Shown piece by piece: positions 1 to 4,734 of a stretch of 5,351 nucleotides of DNA. The DNA comes from Nitrososphaerota archaeon. Its GTDB lineage: Archaea > Thermoproteota > Nitrososphaeria > Nitrososphaerales > JAHFOH01. The stretch lies in contig JAHFOH010000076.1 of assembly GCA_023266955.1 (NCBI GenBank), forward strand, positions 1 through 5,351. Reading direction: 5' to 3'. Below the pieces are notes generated by a model, which was not told where the DNA came from, searched no databases, and saw only the letters and a program-made list of their open reading frames with translations. How positions within the stretch are numbered: position 1 is the stretch's first letter; every line of letters starts with the position of its first letter. Made by a program: the position numbers and the translations under genes.

Positions 1-115
1 AAGAGCTTCGAGTGAGACATGGGGTGCTGTAAGGTTGAATGGAAAAGAATTCTGCCATCAGAGGAAATAACGGCTGAAATGTAGGATAAAGGAGCGGAGC
101 TTAACTCTGAGAGTC

Positions 116-409
116 TTAGGCCTCTCCAGTTACTAGCCTACCGTATCTGCCTACATTCAAACGCACTTCACCCCGGAAGCTGTTAGTGTAACCATTCTCA
201 ATCCTCACAAAGGAGCCTACCTCAACTTTGTCGATCTGATCATCCCATAAGGTGAGTTTAATTGATCCGGAATCGTCTTGAAGAGTGCAGTCAGCCACCC
301 TAGCCTGGCCCCCTGTTCTGAGTGTCACGGCTCTGGGCTCAGAGATTTCAGAGACGGTACCTTCGCTATCTACTCTTCTCATCCCATCTTTTAGTTCTCT
401 AATCTTCAA
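116..409 (-). CDS. Single-OB-fold ssDNA-binding protein, crenarchaeal SSB type
   Basis: A 97-residue protein that is almost entirely one OB fold. Sequence features: a conserved core DDSGSIKLTLW (45-55), then VGSFVRIENGYTNSFRGEV (64-82). This closely follows the Sulfolobus SSB core (LTLW, KIENAWTTAFKG, from memory). The three aromatic positions that stack on ssDNA in that family are all aromatic here: W55, Y74 in place of Trp, and F78. By family knowledge it binds single-stranded nucleic acid in replication or repair. It lacks the long Gly/Arg/acidic C-terminal tail of Sulfolobus SSB and stops about 20 residues after the core, so it may be a minimal SSB, an accessory RPA-like subunit or a general OB nucleic-acid binder. 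Start: TTG at 409-407 with an in-frame TAG immediately upstream, so no longer version is possible. GAGGGA (426-421) lies 11 nt upstream. It has its own TATA-like box and palindromic elements. Confidence 0.85.
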   Translation of the reverse strand: MKIRELKDGMRRVDSEGTVSEISEPRAVTLRTGGQARVADCTLQDDSGSIKLTLWDDQIDKVEVGSFVRIENGYTNSFRGEVRLNVGRYGRLVTGEA

Positions 410-420
410 CTATTCTAAGT

Positions 421-426
421 TCCCTC
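421..426 (-). promoter_or_regulatory. Shine-Dalgarno-like site of the OB-fold gene
   Basis: On the minus strand this reads GAGGGA, 11 nt before the TTG start at 409. The same spacing (10-11 nt) between a purine-rich GGAG-type site and a TTG start recurs at the GT4 gene and the ATP-grasp gene. This supports TTG as the true start in all three. Confidence 0.5.
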
Positions 427-432
427 AGCTTG

Positions 433-446
433 ACGATAATTATCGT
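433..446. promoter_or_regulatory. Perfect 14-bp palindrome, candidate operator
   Basis: ACGATAATTATCGT is its own reverse complement over all 14 bases. It lies between the TATA-like box of the OB-fold gene (465-457) and its TTG start (409). It covers the point about 26 bp downstream of the box where archaeal transcription would begin. A dimeric repressor bound here would block initiation. The alternative is a small hairpin in the leader RNA. The protein that would bind is not identifiable from this window. Confidence 0.5.
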
Positions 447-456
447 GTTTTACACG
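444..456. repeat. Inverted repeat CGTGT-TTT-ACACG overlapping the palindrome
   Basis: Two 5-bp arms (444-448 and 452-456) with a 3-nt spacer. It shares three bases (CGT) with the neighbouring 14-bp palindrome and abuts the TATA-like box at 457. Together the two elements make a 24-bp block of dyad symmetry filling the core promoter. It may be a second operator half or a tandem binding site. Confidence 0.4.
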
Positions 457-465
457 CCTTAAAAG
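457..465 (-). promoter_or_regulatory. TATA-like box (CTTTTAAGG) for the OB-fold gene
   Basis: On the minus strand this reads CTTTTAAGG, resembling the archaeal box A. It is about 50 bp upstream of the TTG start, placing transcription start near 435 and giving a leader of roughly 25 nt that includes the GAGGGA site. It lies in the 102-bp gap after the GT4 gene, so the OB-fold gene can be expressed independently of the genes upstream. Confidence 0.45.
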
Positions 466-511
466 CCTTCGCAGCAACTGACATCAATCAGCCAACTACT
501 AGTGCGTCAAC

Positions 512-1348
512 CTATTTCGCCAAAGTAGCTAGAAAAGATGATAATGCTATCATCAAGCTGATGAAGATGACGCATCTTCTCTCTGACATGGGTCTATTAT
601 GCAACACCAATGTGCGAAGACTGCGAAGGTGGGTAGAGTACAGCTTGCCATCTCCAGTTAGAAACGTCTTTGACATCTCTTTCAAAATCAAGGCTGAGAA
701 GAGAGTAAGAATCGAGTTGACGATGTAGGGAATGAGGGAAATGACTAGGGCCTGCTCAATATTCATGATTATCGCGTATGAAGCCGCTGTTATTCCGAAC
801 GCAAAGGATCCTACATTTCCGACGAAAATCCTTCCGCGAAAATTATAGAATGCAAGAATGGCCAACACAATCAGCGGCACGGAAAGAAGTGTTGTGTCAC
901 CTGAAGCCACAGTTAACCCAATAAGAACCAGCAGAGAACCTATCGTCTCCAGACCGTTTAACCCTCCAAGCATGTTCACAGTATTCGTCGCGACGGTGAC
1001 AATGATCGGGATTATCAGGATAAAGTAGTAGACTCCGAAGTCCACCTTTCCAAAGAAGTAAGTAGCCAGGTTCGTATTACCAACTCTCAGAGCTATGAGA
1101 GGTAGACTAGCAACTATAGGGAGAATAGCCTTGTAACGCCATCGCAGGTCCGCATAATCATCTACCAGACCAAGGAGACCTCCAAAAAGGAGACAAGACG
1201 CCAGAGCCAGCGAAGCCACGGTATTGATCTGCAAAGCGCTCAAGATGAATAGATACAGAACACTGGCGAGAACGTATAATATTCCGAAGGAATTCGGCAC
1301 GACTGGCTTGCTTGGTTTGTGTTCGTCGGTAGCTACAGGCCACTTCAA
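512..1348 (-). CDS. GT4-family (ALG7/AglH-like) polyprenyl-phosphate sugar-1-phosphate transferase
   Basis: An integral membrane enzyme of the MraY/WecA/ALG7 superfamily. By family knowledge it moves a HexNAc-1-phosphate from a UDP-sugar to a polyprenyl (dolichyl) phosphate at the cytosolic face, the first lipid-linked step of N-glycan or surface-glycan assembly. Motifs in order: DEHKPSKPVVP (8-18), GLVDDYADLRWRYK (60-73) with the Asp pair D63/D64, ATNTVNMLGGLNGLE (120-134) of the eukaryal/archaeal rather than MraY form, FVGNVGS (175-181), and the basic loop LVLHNRPMSE (247-256). About nine membrane helices are readable, against ten in the family. The usual first helix before DxHK is missing. 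The canonical metal-binding Asp of the FVGD motif is Asn178 (codon AAT). The TTG start has an in-frame TAG two codons upstream and GGAG 11 nt before it, so the short start looks real. Fold assignment is firm; activity and exact sugar are uncertain. Confidence 0.87.
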   Translation of the reverse strand: MKWPVATDEHKPSKPVVPNSFGILYVLASVLYLFILSALQINTVASLALASCLLFGGLLGLVDDYADLRWRYKAILPIVASLPLIALRVGNTNLATYFFGKVDFGVYYFILIIPIIVTVATNTVNMLGGLNGLETIGSLLVLIGLTVASGDTTLLSVPLIVLAILAFYNFRGRIFVGNVGSFAFGITAASYAIIMNIEQALVISLIPYIVNSILTLFSALILKEMSKTFLTGDGKLYSTHLRSLRTLVLHNRPMSERRCVIFISLMIALSSFLATLAK

Positions 1349-1359
1349 AAGCTTCTAAT

Positions 1360-1363
1360 CTCC
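1360..1363 (-). promoter_or_regulatory. Shine-Dalgarno site (GGAG) deciding the GT4 start
   Basis: GGAG on the minus strand lies 11 nt upstream of TTG 1348. An in-frame TAG (1357-1355) falls between the two. It therefore fixes initiation at a position that leaves out the first transmembrane helix normally found in this family. Confidence 0.5.
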
Positions 1364-1435
1364 TGTTTTATGCACCACCGCACTTCAGGAGTACATTAAG
1401 GTTCCAGTAAGTTTGGAAGTTAAACTAACGTTTGT

Positions 1436-2050
1436 TTACCTCAGATACCGCAGGTAAATGGAAACTAAGCCTTCTCGCATGAATGTGACTGCGACGGCAG
1501 CTATCAACAGCCCCATAATCCTTGTTAAGACGCGAGTCCCGTTATCACCCAGCCCTCTGTATTAAGTCGCTCTGTCTAAGGGTGATCCATGCGACTAGCA
1601 TATTCAACGCTATGACGAAAAGGGCCTGGAGAGGTCCATAAGGAGGATTTGATAGAATTATTACTGTAGAAATTGCGCCAGGCCCCGCCAGCAAAGGAGT
1701 TGCCAATGGAAAGGCTGCGATCTCCTCCACCTTGATTTCTTTCGATCGGTATGCTTCGCCCTTCAGGTTATCGTATGCGATGAAGAATAGGATGATGCCA
1801 CCTGCAATTTTGAAGTCAGCTACAGTTATTCCGAAGAATTGGAATATCAGCCAACCTACATAGGCGAAGACAGTTAGAATCAGCAGTGCTATGACTACTG
1901 ATTGATTAACGATCTTGCCACGCTTCTCTTCGTTTCCCGAGGTCAGCGAGATAAGGATAGGTACGTTCCCCAGTGCATGACTATAGAGAATACAAGAACG
2001 AAGGCTTGGAAGAAGCTACCGATGTCGAAGGAAAAGAAAAAATCTGCCAT
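1436..2050 (-). pseudogene. MarC-family integral membrane protein, interrupted by two frameshifts
   Basis: A MarC/UPF0056 family protein of about 204 residues, the family's usual size, is recovered only by joining three frames. Segment 1 starts at ATG 2050 (MADFFFSF...) and runs to about 1977. There one base appears to be missing, after which ALGNVPILISLTSG follows. Segment 2 (about 1976-1555) carries ITVADFKIAGGIILFFIA and the family signature PLATPLLAGPGAIST. At 1545-1556, within GGG runs, the frame moves again (one base extra or two missing) and continues as LGDNGTRVLTRIMGLL, ending at TAA 1438-1436. About six membrane helices are expected. The family's function is unsettled; the early link to multiple antibiotic resistance in E. 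coli has been questioned. All remaining residues look normal, so either a very recent pseudogene or sequencing/assembly indels would fit. Confidence 0.85.
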
Positions 2051-2074
2051 TTCGACGTGCGCAAATTGGGGTAT

Positions 2075-2086
2075 GAGATAAGTTTC
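2075..2086 (-). promoter_or_regulatory. Possible TATA-like element upstream of marC
   Basis: On the minus strand this reads GAAACTTATCTC, about 30 bp upstream of ATG 2050. It would place transcription start only about 5 nt before the ATG. No Shine-Dalgarno site is visible there, so near-leaderless expression of marC is possible. The match is weak and rests on position as much as on sequence. Confidence 0.3.
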
Positions 2087-2142
2087 AGTCGGATTTTTGC
2101 ATGGCTCAGATACCTAGAACCAGATGTGAGATAATTCCTCGG

Positions 2143-2436
2143 TTAAGCACTTGGTCTTTGCAGGCGAAATGGCTTTCCGTCGAAAACAATCTTTTGCGGT
2201 AGCTTATCAGCCCATCTCTTGAGAAACTCTAGCTCCTCATTTTCCTTCCTCAAATCGTCGGGAAGCATTATCGGAATTTCATCGATGATGGGGTAGTATC
2301 TGGCACACTCAACGCAGGCTAGAGCGCCCTCAATTATTTTATCGCTTTCGCTGGTTAACTCATACAGTTCTAAGGGATGATGCTTATCGATCGGGCACGC
2401 TAAGATGTCGAGAAGTTTTCTTCTCGTTCCCTTCAC
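2143..2436 (-). CDS. Trm112-like (YcaR family) small zinc-site protein
   Basis: A 97-residue protein with the Trm112p/YcaR layout: KLLDILACPIDKHHPLEL (7-24), then ACVECARYYPIIDEIPIMLP (40-59), and a charged helical extension with FDGKPF (85-90). Trm112 proteins act as small activating partners of methyltransferases in eukaryotes and archaea; other family members have no known role. The second knuckle C41-x2-C44 is intact. The first is C14-P-I-D17, with Asp where a second Cys often sits, so metal binding would be C/D/C/C or absent. I believe CPID is common in archaeal relatives (from memory). Start: GTG 2436-2434 directly abuts the TAG of the oxidoreductase gene in the same frame, and no clear separate ribosome-binding site is seen. 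Translation by reinitiation is likely. No methyltransferase gene is nearby; its neighbours suggest a role linked to sugar-nucleotide metabolism. Confidence 0.8.
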   Translation of the reverse strand: MKGTRRKLLDILACPIDKHHPLELYELTSESDKIIEGALACVECARYYPIIDEIPIMLPDDLRKENEELEFLKRWADKLPQKIVFDGKPFRLQRPSA

Positions 2437-3372
2437 CTACAGTTCAAGGTAGATCGGTGATCCAGTCTTACTGGAAGCTAACGCAGCCTCTGCGATTTTC
2501 CCAGTCTTCACGGCATCAGCACCAGTTACCAAAGGCGGCTTCTTGGACTGAACACATTCAATAAATGACTTTAGCTCTAGCATCAGAGGTTCCTGCCATG
2601 GTCTTCTTGGCACCTCAGTGCCTTGTGCTTCATCTATCCTAACTTCCTGTGTTATGAAGTCGATGGTGACGATTCCACCCTCGCAAACAGTGATACACTG
2701 CCTGACCCTCTTGGGAGTGACCCAGTTGGATGCGATGAATGCGGTCTTCTGTTCATCGAATCCTAGGATTATTGTTGCGAAATCTTCGTGGTCGCTGATT
2801 ACTTTTCCTGTCCTCGCAAAGACCATTTTGGGCTCATCTTCGAAGACCCAGCGTGCCGTATCTATATCATGTACGGACGTGTCTGAGATGATTCCGATGT
2901 CCCTTACGCTTCCTGCCCACCTGTTCTCTCTGTGAAATTCAAGGAGTAGGGGTTCGCCAAGTCTACCATTCTTTAGTATCTCCTTCAGCTCCATGACCGC
3001 TGGATTAAATCTCTCAATGTATCCTGCGCCAACGATGAGCTTCTTCTCGTTTGCCAGCTGAACTAGTTTCTCTGCTTGAAGGGAGCTGGAGGTGAATGGT
3101 TTTTCAACGAATACATGTAGGCCAGCATTGAGGGCTTCCGCAGCCGCTTCGTAGTGAGCTGTTGCTGGAGTGCATATCGTCACTGCGTCGAGCTTCTCCC
3201 CCTTCAACATCTGGGTAAGGGATAGATAGCCTTCGACGCCAGACTGGAGTCGGTAAGTCTTCAATCTATCTTCATCGACGTCGCAGAAACATCGGAGTGC
3301 TCCTAACTCCTTCAAAACTCTAAGATGATTTTTGCCCCATCCTCCAACTCCAACAACTCCAATCTTAGCCAA
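2437..3372 (-). CDS. Gfo/Idh/MocA-family NAD(P)-dependent sugar oxidoreductase
   Basis: A 311-residue dehydrogenase of full family length. The N-terminal Rossmann fold shows VGVGGWGKNHLR (7-18) and the acidic cluster DVDED (31-35) after the second strand. The signature HVFVEKPF (86-93) carries the conserved Lys K91. GYIERFNPAV (117-126) and SDTSVHDIDTARW (163-175) with D164, H168 and D171 match the catalytic C-terminal domain. The RFNPAV and VHDID patterns resemble WlbA/WbpB-type UDP-N-acetyl-hexosaminuronate 3-dehydrogenases, but the substrate cannot be fixed from sequence. The start is TTG 3372, just before the first beta strand. The GGTGA overlapping the preceding gene's stop codon serves as a ribosome-binding site. 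Only TGA plus six bases separates it from the upstream dehydrogenase homologue, and its TAG touches the GTG of the Trm112-like gene. It is therefore the middle gene of a tight operon. Confidence 0.9.
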   Translation of the reverse strand: MAKIGVVGVGGWGKNHLRVLKELGALRCFCDVDEDRLKTYRLQSGVEGYLSLTQMLKGEKLDAVTICTPATAHYEAAAEALNAGLHVFVEKPFTSSSLQAEKLVQLANEKKLIVGAGYIERFNPAVMELKEILKNGRLGEPLLLEFHRENRWAGSVRDIGIISDTSVHDIDTARWVFEDEPKMVFARTGKVISDHEDFATIILGFDEQKTAFIASNWVTPKRVRQCITVCEGGIVTIDFITQEVRIDEAQGTEVPRRPWQEPLMLELKSFIECVQSKKPPLVTGADAVKTGKIAEAALASSKTGSPIYLEL

Positions 3373-3377
3373 GAGTT

Positions 3378-3384
3378 TTCACCG
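3378..3384 (-). promoter_or_regulatory. GGTGA ribosome-binding site embedded in a stop codon
   Basis: On the minus strand the end of the upstream gene reads CGGTGAA, whose TGA is the stop at 3381-3379. The same GGTGA is a good anti-SD complement about six bases before TTG 3372. Terminating ribosomes sit directly on the next initiation site, which implies translational coupling. Confidence 0.55.
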
Positions 3385-4560
3385 CTGGAATCTCTCAACC
3401 AGCAGATTAGCCTTCAGAAGCAGAATGTTATCTGAGAAGGCCCTCAATTTCGATGCCCCGCTCGTCAAAGTCTTAAAGTCAAGTTGCGAGCAAGCGATTA
3501 TCACGTTCGTCTTCTCAGCCGATAGGGGGAGACCTTGAGCTGCACTCGCTTCAAACATGTTTACGTTCATGATGTCTCCGATGTAGTCGTGGAGCCTCTC
3601 TACTAGGTCGTCGATAACGTGTCCTTTGTCTCCTCTCATCTCGAATTCATCCCTAGTCCAAACCAGCATTACTCTGGTTTTGCTGGCCTTCAACTCCTTA
3701 TCTCTGAGAATGCTCCTAAGTTCGTCGATCAGGTATCTGATGTATCCGTCGACGCTTTTGAGAGAGCCTGATGCAAGATAGAGGATTGGTTCGCCAGTCT
3801 CGACACTGCTAACTAGGAGTTTTAGGTCAAGTAGATTTTCACATAAATCATCGACATAGAATTCTTTGAAGGTAGTCTTCTTCATCTTTGATCTCTCTTC
3901 ACGACTCATCATCTTCTTCTGGAATTCGAATTCTGACGCTATGGTCACGTATTTTGAACTCACGGACTTTGAGTACAACAGCTCGGCTGAGCTGAGTGAT
4001 AGCGGGGTAGGAGCCTTAATTGATATAGAAGCGAGGAACTCTAGGAGCCGTTTCTGTCGTTTGGTCATCATTGTTCCCAAGACTGAGAGACGCTTTTCGC
4101 CTGGAGTAAGGGGAGCATACACGTAATCGAAGTCATCTCCAAGCTTCAATCCACTTACCTTCTCGATGACTGAAAGAACTGATAGGTTTCCTCCTATACC
4201 TGTGGGTAGACCGTAAATCAGAGTGGAGCCCTTGGAAATGTACTTCGAAACCTCCTTTAGCCTTGCACCTATCTCCGTCTCAACTTCTGATGATGGTCTA
4301 CGAATCTTGGGAGTGAAGAAGATGTACTCTGACTGACTTAACGAAGTGTCAACCGACTTTAACGCTAACAGAGGTTCACCCTCGATCAGAGTCTTCACTG
4401 ACGGGTAGGCTGAAGCCACCTCAGGCTTCAACTCCATCGCCATGTGCAGGTTTTCGTCAATGATAATTGTAGATCTCTTCAGAGAAGCCAGAGCGCAGGC
4501 AATAGCATATCCTTCCGTGCTAAGACCGTAGATCGCAACTGAACCTGGCTTCTCTGCCAA
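3379..4560 (-). CDS. Divergent UDP-glucose/GDP-mannose dehydrogenase-family homologue, possibly inactive
   Basis: A 393-residue protein whose overall order follows nucleotide-sugar 6-dehydrogenases. It has an N-terminal Rossmann segment VAIYGLSTEGYAIACALA (8-25) with the acidic D35 after IIID, FFTPKIRRPSS (81-91) where VPTP normally sits, YAPLTPGEKR (148-157) where SPERxxPG sits, a helix SAELLYSKSVSSKYVTIASE (191-210), and a C-terminal Rossmann-like part with RVMLVWTRDEFEMRGDKG (296-313). Several hallmarks have changed. The second Gly of GxGxxG is Ser14. In the AExxK...N helix the Lys and Asn positions read Tyr and Val by my alignment. The GGxCxPKD loop is unrecognisable apart from a possible remnant Cys240 in DDLCENLLDL. 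Substrate oxidation as in UDP-glucose dehydrogenase is therefore doubtful; a regulatory or altered-substrate role is possible. Start: TTG 4560, the only plausible in-frame start before the first strand. It is first in a run of three same-frame genes. Confidence 0.7.
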   Translation of the reverse strand: MAEKPGSVAIYGLSTEGYAIACALASLKRSTIIIDENLHMAMELKPEVASAYPSVKTLIEGEPLLALKSVDTSLSQSEYIFFTPKIRRPSSEVETEIGARLKEVSKYISKGSTLIYGLPTGIGGNLSVLSVIEKVSGLKLGDDFDYVYAPLTPGEKRLSVLGTMMTKRQKRLLEFLASISIKAPTPLSLSSAELLYSKSVSSKYVTIASEFEFQKKMMSREERSKMKKTTFKEFYVDDLCENLLDLKLLVSSVETGEPILYLASGSLKSVDGYIRYLIDELRSILRDKELKASKTRVMLVWTRDEFEMRGDKGHVIDDLVERLHDYIGDIMNVNMFEASAAQGLPLSAEKTNVIIACSQLDFKTLTSGASKLRAFSDNILLLKANLLVERFQR

Positions 4561-4596
4561 CGATAAACCGCGTCTGAATGCACAAACTATTCTCTC

Positions 4597-4607
4597 TATT
4601 TATTCTT
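4597..4607 (-). promoter_or_regulatory. TATA-like box for the minus-strand dehydrogenase-oxidoreductase-Trm112 operon
   Basis: On the minus strand this reads AAGAATAAATA, about 40 bp upstream of TTG 4560. It predicts transcription start near 4576 and a leader of about 15 nt. No strong SD is visible before that TTG (only GCGGT), so initiation on a short leader is plausible. It is the best AT-rich candidate in the divergent intergenic region. Confidence 0.4.
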
Positions 4608-4620
4608 AGAAGAGGGGAAG

Positions 4621-4642
4621 CAATTGAGAGCAGTTCCCAATT
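4621..4642. repeat. Weak inverted repeat in the divergent intergenic region
   Basis: AATTG (4622-4626) and CAATT (4638-4642) are complementary 5-bp arms 11 nt apart; the left arm is within the palindrome CAATTG. They lie upstream of both divergent promoters. The arms are short and AT-rich, so chance occurrence is quite possible. Confidence 0.2.
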
Positions 4643-4673
4643 CGTGCCACTGGCCCCGATGTATCCTTCGATA

Positions 4674-4705
4674 GGAGCCTACTCGTAATCTTATTGTAGA
4701 CCTCC
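4674..4705. promoter_or_regulatory. Imperfect inverted repeat around a TATA-like element of the ATP-grasp gene
   Basis: GGAG-C-CTAC (4674-4682) faces GTAG-AC-CTCC (4696-4705): eight complementary pairs interrupted by a small internal mismatch. The 13-base spacer holds most of AATCTTATTG (4687-4696), a TATA-like stretch about 43 bp before TTG 4735. That would put transcription start near 4718, just ahead of the GGAG at 4721. It could be an operator framing the promoter. The TATA match itself is weak. Confidence 0.3.
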
Positions 4706-4720
4706 GAAGAGCCGAATGAC

Positions 4721-4724
4721 GGAG
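4721..4724 (+). promoter_or_regulatory. Shine-Dalgarno site (GGAG) of the ATP-grasp gene
   Basis: GGAG lies 10 nt before TTG 4735. An in-frame TGA at 4717-4719 sits just upstream, so this TTG is the first available start. Confidence 0.55.
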
Positions 4725-4734
4725 TACTAGAGTC

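Noticed and set aside
2..70. Plus-strand frame open from the left edge to TAA at 68-70 (22 codons), possible tail of a convergent gene
   Set aside because: Too short to recognise. A minus-strand frame from ATG 58 running off the left edge is equally open, so neither can be preferred. Positions 71-115 show no gene and no clear terminator.
285..728. Plus-strand open frame of 147 codons
   Set aside because: It lies antisense to the end of the GT4 gene and the start of the OB-fold gene, both strongly supported by conserved motifs. It crosses their promoter region and shows no recognisable domain.
1158..1343. Minus-strand frame overlapping the start of the GT4 gene
   Set aside because: An alternate frame of the same strand inside the conserved DxHK and DDxxD region. 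I checked whether it could supply the missing first helix, and it is not hydrophobic.
1349..1435. Gap between marC and the GT4 gene examined for a missing transmembrane helix, terminator or small RNA
   Set aside because: Only weak 4-bp stems and no T-run were seen, no frame is hydrophobic, and VVHKTGD before the TAG is too short to be meaningful.
2618..2935. Plus-strand open frame antisense to the oxidoreductase
   Set aside because: Composition is that of a reverse-complement shadow of a well-conserved gene; no motif is present.
3332..3538. Plus-strand open frame across the oxidoreductase start
   Set aside because: It is antisense to two clear coding regions and their coupled junction; no motif or ribosome-binding site.
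3866..4126. Plus-strand open frame antisense to the dehydrogenase homologue
   Set aside because: It overlaps the middle of a 393-codon gene, has no recognisable domain and no initiation signal.
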